The notes under the pieces are model-generated. The model made no database searches. It was not told the origin of the DNA and saw nothing but the letters and a program-made list of their open reading frames with translations. DNA of 64,000 bases from Paenibacillus ferrarius (lineage in GTDB: Bacteria > Bacillota > Bacilli > Paenibacillales > NBRC-103111), in contig NZ_MBTG01000034.1 of NCBI RefSeq assembly GCF_002027705.1, positions 289,795 through 353,794 on the forward strand, in the 5' to 3' direction. This document shows positions 36,366-44,917 of this stretch, in pieces. The first letter of the stretch is position 1; every line of letters starts with the position of its first letter. The position numbers and the translations under genes were made by a program.

Positions 36366-38098
36366 ACCCCAGTAGGCACCAAACGCTTGCGTTTCCGCTG
36401 TTCGTTCAGAAGCATTGCCATGTACTGTTGGATGGAACGTGATTCTTCCGTTGCGAAAGCTGGATAGGCAAGGTTTCTCACTTCAAGCGGATCGTTCGTT
36501 ACATTGTAAAGCTCATATTCCTCGGGAACAGGCTCGGTTTTCACTGTCATGCTGCAGTGAGCCGAGTCTGTTCCTTTAACCGTTTCAAGTGTCACATCAC
36601 GCTTCCCCGGCTGGCTCCAGAATTGAGGGTTGTCAAAATAGCGCGTATATTTCCACAACTCTTTATTCTGATGTCTAGTTAGATAGACAAGAATGGTTTC
36701 GATGTGATTCGGCTGAATGACAGATGTATAAGGAATTCCTAAAGGATTAACTTGATGTTGGCCGCGTGTCACATCGTCATCCGTCATAAAGTAGATCGGC
36801 TCATCTATAGGCTCAAACTCATCAGGGAAACCTAGAATAGATGCAGAAAGATCCCGTCCGATCAATGGACGGACTTCACTGAACCGCTGCTTTAAGCGAT
36901 TTTGGATCTCTCCCGCATCGGCATGAGCGAGTCCCAACAATGTCGGCAGCAGATCAACATGGCTCGTCAGTTTATTGATGTTTTCATGTTGTGTGAATAA
37001 GTGGGGGTTATGAATGATAAGCGGCACATGCAGCATCTCTTCGTAAGCGCAATACCATTTTTGATGCAGATCCCCATGAGAACCAAGCAAATCGCCATGA
37101 TCCGAGGTGAAGATGACAATCGTTTGCTCATAAAAGGAAGAATTCATCAGGCTGTCCAGAACCTTGTTCGCCTGCTCATCGGCATTTTTTTGCAGCTGGT
37201 AGTATAACTGACGATAGTGAGGGTGATTCCAAATGGGCTGCAGCGCTCGCGGGTAGGTATCTCGATAGCTTGCTTGGCAGCGCGGTTTGGTACTTAGGTC
37301 CTCAGACTGGGTAGGCGGGGGACTTACCTGCGGCATAGGTTCTACGGCGAAATTGAACAGTGGATTGTGGGCTGTCAAAGCGCCATACAACACAATATCA
37401 TGGGGGTTCAAAAAGGACGAAACGATCAACCAGGGCTGCTCATCCCCTTGGGTCTGTTTCCTATGATCAAGCGACTCGATGAGTTCAACCACTTCTTCTG
37501 CATAAACGACGTCCCGGCCGCTTACACCGCTGGAAGCGGAAGAAGCGGAATTTCTAGGATTTTTCCCGTGTGGCTCAGGTCCGACCCAATCCGCAAATCC
37601 GTAATTGCCAAGGGGATTAGCCTGAATATATAAGTCGGATTTCCTCACATCAGGGACACCGTTTGCAGGGTTATAACTCGTTAAGCTTTGGTGCGTGCCT
37701 GGCGTGACGATGTCCTCATGCGAAATATGCCATTTACCTTTATAGAAGGTACGATAGCCTGCTTCCTGAAAATAATCGCCCATCGTGGGCACGGTGTTTT
37801 GGTTTAACCAAAACATATCCGAGTCGAAGGCGTCCTTGGCGATGCCATTGGTCTGGCTGACACCATGCAGAGACGGATATTGCCCCGTAAATAAGGTGGC
37901 TCGGCTGGGACAGCAAGCAGCGCTGCCGATGTAATGTCGATGAAATTCAAGACCATTGGATCTTAATCGCTCGTGTGCAGCAAAGTTGTTTTTGCGCCAT
38001 ACTTGGGTGTCATGGCTTTCATAAGGAGGCGGATATCGTTCTTCATCGACGAGTATGACAAGAATGTTAGGTTTCTGAGGCATTTGCTTTTTGCTCAT
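36362..38098 (-). CDS. Sulfatase (formylglycine-dependent)
   Basis: A 578-residue sulfatase. The N-terminal metal-binding strand is NILVILVDEE (about 11-20). The modification motif C-x-P-S-R is present as CCPSR, making Cys62 the residue converted to formylglycine, followed by ATLFTGQYPSLHG. YKGKWHI (about 118) and FTSDHGDLLGSHG (about 335) supply further metal and substrate ligands. No signal peptide is seen, so the substrate is probably imported. GGGGTGAG lies before the ATG. A formylglycine-generating enzyme was not found in the window. Its last 4 bases overlap the stop of the GH9 gene on the other strand; the TetR gene lies 60 bp upstream on the same strand. Confidence 0.9.
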   Translation of the reverse strand: MSKKQMPQKPNILVILVDEERYPPPYESHDTQVWRKNNFAAHERLRSNGLEFHRHYIGSAACCPSRATLFTGQYPSLHGVSQTNGIAKDAFDSDMFWLNQNTVPTMGDYFQEAGYRTFYKGKWHISHEDIVTPGTHQSLTSYNPANGVPDVRKSDLYIQANPLGNYGFADWVGPEPHGKNPRNSASSASSGVSGRDVVYAEEVVELIESLDHRKQTQGDEQPWLIVSSFLNPHDIVLYGALTAHNPLFNFAVEPMPQVSPPPTQSEDLSTKPRCQASYRDTYPRALQPIWNHPHYRQLYYQLQKNADEQANKVLDSLMNSSFYEQTIVIFTSDHGDLLGSHGDLHQKWYCAYEEMLHVPLIIHNPHLFTQHENINKLTSHVDLLPTLLGLAHADAGEIQNRLKQRFSEVRPLIGRDLSASILGFPDEFEPIDEPIYFMTDDDVTRGQHQVNPLGIPYTSVIQPNHIETILVYLTRHQNKELWKYTRYFDNPQFWSQPGKRDVTLETVKGTDSAHCSMTVKTEPVPEEYELYNVTNDPLEVRNLAYPAFATEESRSIQQYMAMLLNEQRKRKRLVPTGV

Positions 38099-38158
38099 AT
38101 TTGCTCACCCCGTTGCTCGTTTTTAGAATATATGAGGTGGACTTTTCCTGCATGCCGT

Positions 38159-39046
38159 CTAAATACCCGAATGAATAATATTCCTCAACTGGATGACCAG
38201 ACTTTTAAGCTCTTTCTCTCTTTCCAAATAGTATAGCGAAGCTTGCAGCAATGGGAGATTCCATTCCGCTTTTCTAACTTCCGTCTGGATAAAATGGCAA
38301 AGCTCTTTCAGTTCCGAACGATGCTCGGCGCCGGACGGAACAATGTCAAGGGCCGAATCCATCTCCTTGAACAGCTCGGCAAGGATCTGCTCTTTCTCCT
38401 CTTGGCGGTCCTCAAGCCCCCAGTTTAAATACCTCTCGAACGAAGCTTGTTTCAGCAGAGGCTTCAGATCGGAAGCCCGCATATGCTTAACGAGCGCATT
38501 GAGCTTGTCCAAGATGAAATTCGCCGTTTCCTCGAGTGATAACGACTTTTCCTCATATACAATCCAAAATAGATACTCCTTCAGAATCGCTCGATAGATG
38601 GAAACCAAATCCCACAGATACGGACGGATTTCTTCGCCGTACACATGCAGCAAGCACTCTCTATGCCATCGGATGAGCCGGCCCCTAACCTTGTGTCTCA
38701 GCGGTTGGAACTTGGGATCCTGTTGGATGGGAAGCTCCGTAAATTCGACCAAAATATGCTTGAATTCTATAAAATAACGGAATCGTAGAATGATCTGCTG
38801 CAGAAACTGATCTTCCGACGAAAGTCCGGGAAGGCGCGTCAGCTCATCGACTTGATCAAAATAGGCGTTATGGCATTGATTAAACACCTCGCTGAATAGG
38901 TCTTCCTTCGAAGGGAAATATTTATAGACGGATCCTTTGGCAATACCGCAATCCTCAGCAATATCCTGTATCGTCGTCGTAAGAAAGCCCCGTTCCTTAA
39001 AAAGCTTCGTCGCCGATTTGACAACCTCTTCCCTTGTCACACTCAT
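38159..39046 (-). CDS. TetR-family transcriptional regulator
   Basis: About 295 residues, longer than the usual 190-220 for the family. The N-terminal helix-turn-helix is typical: REEVVKSATKLFKERGFLTTTIQDIAEDCGIAKGSVYKYFPSKEDLFSEVF. The C-terminal ligand domain has an extra helical extension rich in Glu and Leu, about 70 residues long, possibly a coiled coil. ATG 39046 follows a GGGGAGA site. It is divergent from the YecD-like hydrolase gene and upstream of the sulfatase, so it may control both. A palindrome AGTCA-AA-TGACT at 39104-39115 is a candidate operator. Confidence 0.88.
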   Translation of the reverse strand: MSVTREEVVKSATKLFKERGFLTTTIQDIAEDCGIAKGSVYKYFPSKEDLFSEVFNQCHNAYFDQVDELTRLPGLSSEDQFLQQIILRFRYFIEFKHILVEFTELPIQQDPKFQPLRHKVRGRLIRWHRECLLHVYGEEIRPYLWDLVSIYRAILKEYLFWIVYEEKSLSLEETANFILDKLNALVKHMRASDLKPLLKQASFERYLNWGLEDRQEEKEQILAELFKEMDSALDIVPSGAEHRSELKELCHFIQTEVRKAEWNLPLLQASLYYLEREKELKSLVIQLRNIIHSGI

Positions 39047-39103
39047 AAACAAAATCTCCCCGCTTGACTATTTGTAAATAATGGTACAAAATATTGGACA
39101 ATG

Positions 39104-39115
39104 AGTCAAATGACT
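39104..39115. promoter_or_regulatory. Candidate TetR operator (AGTCA-N2-TGACT)
   Basis: A perfect 5-bp inverted repeat in the divergent intergenic region. Related half-sites lie nearby: TTGACT near 39064 and AGTCAAA near 39140. The link to TetR rests on position only. Confidence 0.35.
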
Positions 39116-39172
39116 GTCGGTTTAAGTTATTGAACTAAAAGTCAAATTCAAAAAGTGAGGAGAACACTTGGA

Positions 39173-39745
39173 ATGGAAAAATTGTTGGATCCGCAAAAAA
39201 CAGCGTTGGTTGTCATTGATTTGCAAAAATGGCTAGGCCATCAATACGCTCCTTATTCCGCAGATCAGGTGGTATCTAACGCTGCCGCCTTGGCAGATGC
39301 TTTCCGTGAGCACGGCTCGATGGTTGCACTGGTCCGGGTATCCAGCAAGGATATGAAGGATATTCCGAGACCGAAGTTGGATACGCCTGCGCCACCGCTG
39401 AATCTGCCTGAGGGATGGGATCAAATCGTCCCGGAAATGCGGGTCGCCGAGACAGACCATATCATCACTAAGAAGCAATGGGGAGCTTTTTACGGAACGG
39501 AGCTCGACCTGCAGCTGCGCCGCCGGGGAATCGACACCATCGTCTTATGCGGCATCGCTACCGGGCTTGGCGTGGATACGACCGCGCGGGAAGCGTTTAT
39601 GCATGGGTATCAGCTGATTTTGGCGATCGATGCCATGACCGGATTTTCCCAAGCCGAGCACGATCACGTTAAAAATTTTATTTTTCCACGCATCGGGCGT
39701 ACTCGGACAACAGAGGAAATCATCTCTGCCCTTGCTGAAGCTTGA
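39173..39745 (+). CDS. YecD-like isochorismatase-family protein lacking the nucleophilic Cys
   Basis: About 190 residues with the isochorismatase-like hydrolase fold: TALVVIDLQKWLGHQYAPYS at the N-terminus (Asp16 of the triad), DHIITKKQWGAFYGTELDLQLRRRGIDTIVLCGIATGLGVDTTAREAF in the middle. The triad Lys is present (K100/K101), but the position of the nucleophilic Cys is Gly133, in ATGLGVDTTAR, the same change seen in E. coli YecD, to which the QWGAFYGT block is also very similar. It may therefore be a non-hydrolytic or unusual enzyme. ATG 39173 with GAGGAG upstream is preferred over GTG 39155. Confidence 0.87.
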   Translation: MEKLLDPQKTALVVIDLQKWLGHQYAPYSADQVVSNAAALADAFREHGSMVALVRVSSKDMKDIPRPKLDTPAPPLNLPEGWDQIVPEMRVAETDHIITKKQWGAFYGTELDLQLRRRGIDTIVLCGIATGLGVDTTAREAFMHGYQLILAIDAMTGFSQAEHDHVKNFIFPRIGRTRTTEEIISALAEA

Positions 39746-39781
39746 GCCTAATGAGTGTACCCTTGGAACTGTCATCGGGTA

Positions 39782-40255
39782 GCCGCCTCTAGGAGGGGGG
39801 ATTTTGGGTTTTCACTGGATAAGCTCCAGTGAAAGTAGCAATTCCACCTCCCAAACCCAAAAACACTGGAGTAATTCCAGTGGAATTTGGGTTGCCGCCT
39901 TTAGGAGGGCGGATATTACAATTCCACTGGATAAGCTCCAGTGAAAGTAGCAATTCCTCCTCTCAAACTCGAAAACACTGGAGTAATTCCAGGGGAATTT
40001 GGGTTTGCCGCCTTTAGGAGGGCGGATATTGCATTTTCACTGGATAACCTCCAGTGAAAGTAGCAATTCCACCTCCCAAACCCGAAAACACTGCAATTAT
40101 TCCAGTGGAATTTAGGTTTGCCGCCTCTAGGAGGGCGGATATTGCATTTTCACTGGATAAGCTCCAGTGAAAGTAGCAATTCCACCTCCCAAACCCGAAA
40201 ACACTGGAGTATTTCCAGTGGAATTTGGGTTAGCCGCCTCTAGGAGGGGGGATTT
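39782..40255. repeat. Phased palindrome array E (CACTGGA-N5-TCCAGTG; 112-113 bp tandem repeat)
   Basis: Four full tandem units plus a partial one. Each unit holds two hairpins with the same arms CACTGGA/TCCAGTG but different 5-base centres (TAAGC or similar, and GTAAT or similar). Hairpins start at 39813, 39864, 39925, 39976, 40038, 40089, 40151 and 40202, giving spacings 51, 61, 51, 62, 51, 62, 51. A third dyad, CCGCCT-N3-AGGAGGGCGG-like, sits in the middle of every 61-62 bp interval (starts 39783, 39895, 40008, 40121, 40234). Units are nearly identical, with a few paired changes. No plausible gene lies in it. Confidence 0.92.
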
Positions 40256-40289
40256 GGCTTCAGAGAGAGGGTTGGGGGAGCAATTGAAT

Positions 40290-40345
40290 AGGCAGTTGAG
40301 GTTGTAGTTGTAGTTGCAGTTGCAATTGCAGAAGCAGTTGCTGCA
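40290..40345. repeat. Short GTTGNA-type hexamer repeat
   Basis: A run of imperfect 6-bp units (GTTGAG, GTTGTA, GTTGTA, GTTGCA, GTTGCA, ATTGCA and so on). It could vary in length by slippage. No coding role is evident. Confidence 0.6.
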
Positions 40346-40385
40346 AGGGTTAGGCCGTACCAGTCGGAGCCTCTAAAACAGAATG

Positions 40386-40428
40386 GGCTGCCTCGCAGTC
40401 ATTTTCGACTTCTGAGGCAGCCTCTTTT
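40386..40428 (+). terminator. Terminator-like hairpin
   Basis: GGCTGCCTC pairs with GAGGCAGCC and is followed by TCTTTTCT. It could end rightward transcription from the YecD-like gene and array E, and lies 50 bp beyond the end of the leftward TDT gene. Confidence 0.65.
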
Positions 40429-40476
40429 CTATAGCCTGCGTAAAATGAAGTTATATCGCCTACAACAGATGTCGTT

Positions 40477-41503
40477 TCATCCTTGTAGCAGCTTTCCGTT
40501 GAACAAATTAATGAGCGTTCGAACAAATAAAACGATGATGACAATCGTTAAAATCAAAAGGATCAACGCTGCAATAACTTTTAATGGCCAAGTATTCACA
40601 TGTATCGCATATTTTAAAGCAGCATTACTAAGTGCTGCCAATGGGAAGCTAACAGCCCACCAAGATGCTCCAAAGTAAATGGTTTTCTTAAATACTTTAA
40701 AAGCAAGCACAATAAAGAGGAAAAGACCGAAATAAAACAATATGGCTGCAAAGTTGTCAATCCGCTGCAAGAAATTGCTATAGCCCAAGAAGCCGACTTC
40801 AAAAGGTGCGATCAAAATAATCATCGAAGGCATCAAGCCGATGCCTAACGCCTCATGATGGATTAAGCGATTAATAATCAGCGGTAAAAAATATAAGTGC
40901 GGCAAAACCACCAATTGCAAGACTCAATAAATTGACTTCATGCGCCCAAGCAAAGGGCATAGTACCGCCGGTGACCGCAATATCCAGTACGCCGACACAA
41001 GGAATTAACCAGGCAGGAACCGCATGAGTGGGATCCATTTTACCTTTAAGCAAGCGGGATATGATAATATAACTTAACGCCAATGCGAGAATCATACCTA
41101 TGATCCAAACAGATTCACTAAGCACTTTCTGATAGGGACTCAAAATAGATGATAACAGCAAAATCGCAATGGGTATGGTGCCGAAAAAATTTCCGACAAT
41201 CGGATGTGCGAACTCTGCAGCTACCTTCTGAGGATAACGAATCCCTTTCACCAAGAACCCTATGGATAGCAGTATGAATACGAGAATGGCTATGGCACCT
41301 GTGATGTCAGTTAATACAGCCGACGTATGGAAGAGTTCATGGGAAAGTCTCCAGGATGAGGAAAGGCCTGAAATTCCCATAACAGCGGCGAATAAATTCA
41401 CCGGTAAGTTTTGAATGGATCCGATTTTGCCTATATTCTGTTGCTTGGTTGCTGTCAACTCCACGGTGCTCACCACTTTCGAATCAAATTGTCTTCTAAG
41501 CAC
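40477..41503 (-). pseudogene. Frameshifted TDT/SLAC1-family membrane transporter
   Basis: Two overlapping frames together make one transporter of the tellurite-resistance/dicarboxylate (TehA, SLAC1-like) family. The first (41503-40871) encodes about 195 residues with the family segment VNLFAAVMGISGLSSSWR and helices up to NLLSLAIGGF. The second (from about 40910 to 40477) continues with LPHLYFLPLIINRLIHHE and three more helices. The joined length of about 340 residues and 10 helices fits the family. The frame changes near 40900, in a stretch with GGTGGTTTT. A one-base insertion/deletion, real or from assembly, is the simplest cause. The start (GTG 41503) is uncertain. Confidence 0.75.
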
Positions 41504-41871
41504 TCTTCCAAAAACGCCAGTAATGGTTGTTATTATTTGTTACTAGCAAGAGGACAATACATGTGAAAACCTCACTATCACGACGAGGTCTTGGAACTAA
41601 ATCGCTGTCTGTCCATTAGACGATTATCTATAGTGCTTGTTGTAGAGCAATTATAATAAATCAACATATGAGCCATCAATGTTCATTTTTCTATCGTAAT
41701 GATGCACAATATCTATCATTGAGAGAGCAGTTGCTGGCGTTTGCGTTCTATTCCAGCTTTATGATGGGCCCGCCGCGACCACCTATGCTGCAGGAGCTAG
41801 AGGAGGCGGAATAAGATTAGATTTCTTTTTCAAAGAAAGGTAAAATTAGGAATGAGGAAAGAGGGGATATC
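41504..41871. other. Intergenic stretch with a possible short gene
   Basis: This 368-bp stretch separates the TDT remnant from the WYL regulator. A hairpin (AACCTC with GAGGTC, near 41568-41590) could act as a weak terminator. The only coding-like segment is the 48-codon frame at 41668-41814, listed separately. Nothing else is recognisable. Confidence 0.4.
41668..41814 (+). CDS. Possible 48-aa open frame or gene remnant
   Basis: The frame starts ATG 41668 and ends TAA 41812. The product has a coding-like composition: QYLSLREQLLAFAFYSSF, then MMGPPRPPMLQELEEAE. TATAAT at 41653-41658 lies too near the start codon to be its promoter with a normal leader, and no ribosome site is visible. It may be the 3' remnant of a larger lost gene. 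I do not recognise it. Confidence 0.3.
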   Translation: MSHQCSFFYRNDAQYLSLREQLLAFAFYSSFMMGPPRPPMLQELEEAE

Positions 41872-42813
41872 TTGAAAATACAGCGGTTGCTGGGGATTAC
41901 GATGGTTTTATTGAGTCAGCGCCGAGTTAATGCTCAGACGCTTGCAGATAAATTCGAGGTATCTTTGCGGACGATTTATCGTGATGTGGAGACGATTAAT
42001 ACCTCAGGTATTCCGATTGTTTCTTACACGGGAATGGACGGAGGCTATGAGATCATGGAGCAGTTCCGAATTGATCGGCAAATCGTCACGTTCGAAGATC
42101 TGCAGTCGATTCTGGTGGCTCTTAAAGGCGTACAAGCTTCATTGGATGATCAGGAAATGAACAATTTATTAATTAAAATCAAAGCCTTAGTGGCGAGGTC
42201 GGAGCAGAAACAGTTGGAAGAGACGGGGGAAACGCTTATTTTTGATACGAACCTGTGGCATGGGAGCGGGATCAAGGATAAGTCGATGCTGGCCACGCTG
42301 CGACAAGCAGCTAAGCGCCGAACTGTCGTTTCATTTGTTTATACGAATACGGAAGGCGACGGAGGAAAGCGGGAGGTTGAACCTCTCGGGATCGCATGGA
42401 AAGGATATACGTGGTACTTATATGCGTATTGCCGGCTGCGCAGCGATTATCGGACATTTCGACTTTCCAGAATGAGCGATTTGCGAATTCATTTGGAGCA
42501 TTTTCAGAATCGTGGGGTTCGCATGGAGGAGCTTGACGCAAGATGGGGAAATCAGGAGACGGGTCCTTTAATTCCTCTTGTACTCCATTTCCGACCTAAG
42601 CTAAGAGTGAGGGTGGAAGAGGCCTTTGGTCTGGATGAGGTGGAGGTTCAAGAGGATGGCTCCCTGCTAGTCAGAACCAGCAACGCTGATAATCGCTGGA
42701 TGTATGATATGATCCTTAGTTTCGGGCCGGATGTCCGCGTGTTGGAACCTGCATTCGTGGCGGACGCGATCAGGGACAGAGGGGAACAAATTGCGAATAG
42801 GTATAAAGATTAG
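41872..42813 (+). CDS. YafY-type HTH/WYL-domain transcriptional regulator
   Basis: A 313-residue regulator. The N-terminal helix-turn-helix (1-60) includes RVNAQTLADKFEVSLRTIYRDVETINTSGIPIVSY. The WYL domain follows (about 140-220), with GIAWKGYTWYLYAYCRLRSDYRTFRLSRMSDL, and a WCX-type C-terminal segment. WYL domains are thought to bind ligands or nucleic acid. The start is TTG 41872, with GAGGGG upstream. The possible target is the neighbouring transporter gene or itself. Confidence 0.88.
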   Translation: MKIQRLLGITMVLLSQRRVNAQTLADKFEVSLRTIYRDVETINTSGIPIVSYTGMDGGYEIMEQFRIDRQIVTFEDLQSILVALKGVQASLDDQEMNNLLIKIKALVARSEQKQLEETGETLIFDTNLWHGSGIKDKSMLATLRQAAKRRTVVSFVYTNTEGDGGKREVEPLGIAWKGYTWYLYAYCRLRSDYRTFRLSRMSDLRIHLEHFQNRGVRMEELDARWGNQETGPLIPLVLHFRPKLRVRVEEAFGLDEVEVQEDGSLLVRTSNADNRWMYDMILSFGPDVRVLEPAFVADAIRDRGEQIANRYKD

Positions 42814-42882
42814 TGACTGCTTAGCACACAAGGGTTTCTATCAAGCAAGGTGTGGGCTCACAGAGACTGCCACTTGTGAAAA

Positions 42883-43061
42883 CCTGCGATTGTGCAGGCA
42901 TTTTCAACCAAAAGGGTGTGTAAAGTGGGAAAGCCTGCAATTGTGCAGGCATTTTCTGCTTTATCAGCTTGGAATCGAGAATATGCTTCGAAAGCATGCA
43001 TAATTGCAGGAATTTAGCCATTTTGGTTAAGCCAAGCACGAAAAAGATGTATAATCGCAGG
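42883..43061. repeat. Phased palindrome array C (CCTGC-N6-GCAGG type, 4 copies)
   Basis: Palindromes start at 42883, 42934, 42995 and 43046, so spacings are 51, 61 and 51 bp, as in arrays A and G. The first two are perfect (CCTGCGATTGTGCAGG, CCTGCAATTGTGCAGG); the fourth is degenerate on its left arm. The array lies between the WYL regulator and the phosphonate operon. Confidence 0.85.
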
Positions 43062-43102
43062 AATATGCGAAACAGCAAGCAGAACAGAGGGGCTTAAGGT
43101 AT

Positions 43103-43147
43103 AACCACCTCCAAAACCACTATCAAGTGGGATGGAGGTGGTTTTTT
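43103..43147 (+). terminator. Rho-independent terminator before the phosphonate operon
   Basis: ACCACCTCC pairs with GGAGGTGGT, with an inner CCAC/GTGG stem, followed by six T. It ends transcription from the WYL side. Confidence 0.85.
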
Positions 43148-43216
43148 GGCGTAGATTAACTTTCGTGGGCAATATGTCCAATAGGAAGGCTGTCTATCCA
43201 CTTCAAATGATGAATT

Positions 43217-43254
43217 TTACAGTAATTTAATGTGAGCATTACATGGCATTAACC
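43217..43254 (+). promoter_or_regulatory. Pho-box-like array before the phosphonate operon
   Basis: Four hexamers resembling the Bacillus PhoP half-site TTAACA lie at 43217 (TTACAG), 43227 (TTAATG), 43239 (TTACAT) and 43249 (TTAACC). They are 10-12 bp apart, as in PhoP-controlled promoters. A possible -10 (TAGACT) is at 43275-43280. The assignment rests on spacing and on the phosphonate genes downstream. Confidence 0.6.
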
Positions 43255-43307
43255 TTTGTAACTTGGCATCAAGTTAGACTGGGTGCATAGACATGAAGCT
43301 CACCCGA

Positions 43308-43331
43308 AATTCAAAGGCTTACCTTTGAATT
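43308..43331 (+). other. Perfect 5'-leader hairpin of the phosphonate operon
   Basis: AATTCAAAGG pairs perfectly with CCTTTGAATT around a CTTA loop. It lies in the presumed mRNA leader, 34 bases before the first start codon. It could be an operator or an RNA structure. Confidence 0.6.
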
Positions 43332-43365
43332 CCAGCTTACTTATATCCATTTTGCGGAGGTTATT

Positions 43366-44226
43366 ATGAAAGCAGAATTGCATTGCCATACGACACTGTC
43401 TGACGGTTCTTTTACATTTGATGAAATCCTGGACTTGGCTATCCAAAGAGAGGTCTCTCATCTGGCGATTACAAATCATGATACGACCCAAGAACTCGCT
43501 TCAATGGTCGCCAAAGGGTTGGAACGAGGAGTGGAAATCATTCCTGGCATTGAAATTTCAGCCTATGATTTTATCAGAAATCGCCGAATTCATATTCTTG
43601 GTTATTTTGTCGAGCCTGGACATGCTGCGCTGGATACGCTTTGTAGCCCGCTATTAGGAATGCGTCATGAAGGCTGCCGGATAGCTGTCGATCGATTAAT
43701 GGAAGCTGGTTATGCGATCACATGGGAGCAAGTGCTCCACTATGCGGAAGGTGGTACAGGGGTTTATAAACAGCACATCATGCATGCGTTGATTGATCAG
43801 GGCTATACGACCACCATTTACGGCGAGTTATATAAAAAGTTGTTCTCACGCGGTCTGAACGGGGAGCAGCCGGGAATTGCCTACCTCCCAACCAAGTATG
43901 TTGATGCAGGGGATGCGATTCGGGCTATTTTGGCGGCAGGCGGAGTTCCCGTACTCGCGCATCCTGGACAGTATCGGAGCTTCGAAGCGGTGCCTGCGCT
44001 TGTAGATGCAGGGCTTCAAGGCATTGAAGTATGGCATCCGCTACATGGACCGGAAGATGAAGAGAGAGCACGCGATTATGCTGAGGAATACGATCTGGTG
44101 ATGACGGGCGGTTCTGATTTCCATGGCTTTTATGGAGAAAAAGAAGTAGAGCTTGGCAGCAAAAGTCCGGGCATAGACACGGTGCATCTTCTTCGGGCAC
44201 GCAAACCATCCTCATTGGATGCATAA
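43366..44226 (+). CDS. PHP-family phosphoesterase, probable cyclic ribose phosphate phosphodiesterase
   Basis: A 286-residue PHP-domain enzyme. Metal-binding motifs are all visible: ELHCHTTLSDGS at the N-terminus (His6, His8, Asp13), TNHDT, IPGIEIS, RRIHILGYF, VLAHPGQY and GGSDFHG. It heads the C-P lyase gene set, which lacks phnP and phnN. A PHP protein from Eggerthella lenta (PhnPP type) hydrolyses 5-phosphoribosyl 1,2-cyclic phosphate, the product of PhnJ, at both ester bonds; by context this gene likely does the same, giving ribose 5-phosphate and phosphate. A general nucleotide phosphoesterase is the alternative. Confidence 0.82.
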   Translation: MKAELHCHTTLSDGSFTFDEILDLAIQREVSHLAITNHDTTQELASMVAKGLERGVEIIPGIEISAYDFIRNRRIHILGYFVEPGHAALDTLCSPLLGMRHEGCRIAVDRLMEAGYAITWEQVLHYAEGGTGVYKQHIMHALIDQGYTTTIYGELYKKLFSRGLNGEQPGIAYLPTKYVDAGDAIRAILAAGGVPVLAHPGQYRSFEAVPALVDAGLQGIEVWHPLHGPEDEERARDYAEEYDLVMTGGSDFHGFYGEKEVELGSKSPGIDTVHLLRARKPSSLDA

Positions 44227-44262
44227 AGAACAGATTACAAATTGCCAAAGGAGCCGTTTCCC

Positions 44263-44895
44263 ATGAAGCCTATTCATCAAATCGATACTCATTCGCCGCT
44301 GTCGGTTGAGCCCAGCTTTCACGAAAGCAGCCATATCTTGAACAGCTTTGCCGGAGATTGGACCTCCATCGGTCCGCGCAACAAGATGATTGAAGCTCGC
44401 ATCGGAGATTATTCCTATACGATGGATGATGTCACGATCAATTATGCAGAGGTGGGCAAATTTACGTCTATTGCCTCGCATGTTTGTATTAATCCAGTCG
44501 ACCATCCCATGGATCGGGTGACACAGCACCATATGACGTATCGGCGTGCTGCGTATGGTTTTGCGGAGACGGATGATGATGAGATTTTCGATTGGCGCAG
44601 AGGCAACCGTGTGGTCATCGGCCATGACGTCTGGATTGGGCACGGGGCTATTGTCATGAAGGGTGTTCATATCGGAACCGGAGCCGTTGTTGGTTCAGGG
44701 GCGATCGTGACCAAGGATGTTGAGCCTTACACCATCGTGGTTGGGGTGACAGCGAAGCCGATCAAATCCCGCTTTACCAAGGAAATCAGTGACCGACTGA
44801 TGGAGATCGCCTGGTGGGATTGGCCGCGTGATTGGTTAGAGGAACGATTTCATGAATTGAACGATGTCAACAGCTTTATCAGAAAATACGGCTAA
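44263..44895 (+). CDS. Phosphonate-associated hexapeptide-repeat acetyltransferase
   Basis: About 210 residues. The left-handed beta-helix acyltransferase signature is clear: VVIGHDVWIGHGAIVMKGVHIGTGAVVGSGAIVTKDVEPYTIVVG (about 122-166). An N-terminal helix region precedes it, and the C-terminus has IAWWDWPRDWLEE. This matches the transferase family regularly found with phn genes (chloramphenicol acetyltransferase-like). It may acetylate an aminoalkylphosphonate or an intermediate. ATG 44263 is preferred over TTG 44242 because AAAGGAG precedes it. Confidence 0.85.
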   Translation: MKPIHQIDTHSPLSVEPSFHESSHILNSFAGDWTSIGPRNKMIEARIGDYSYTMDDVTINYAEVGKFTSIASHVCINPVDHPMDRVTQHHMTYRRAAYGFAETDDDEIFDWRRGNRVVIGHDVWIGHGAIVMKGVHIGTGAVVGSGAIVTKDVEPYTIVVGVTAKPIKSRFTKEISDRLMEIAWWDWPRDWLEERFHELNDVNSFIRKYG

Positions 44896-44917
44896 TTTCA
44901 GTAGGGAGGTAACGGGG

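Noticed and set aside
39829..40017. Short open frame inside tandem array E
   Set aside because: It arises from the repeat itself; the unit length of 112-113 bp is not a multiple of three and there is no ribosome site.
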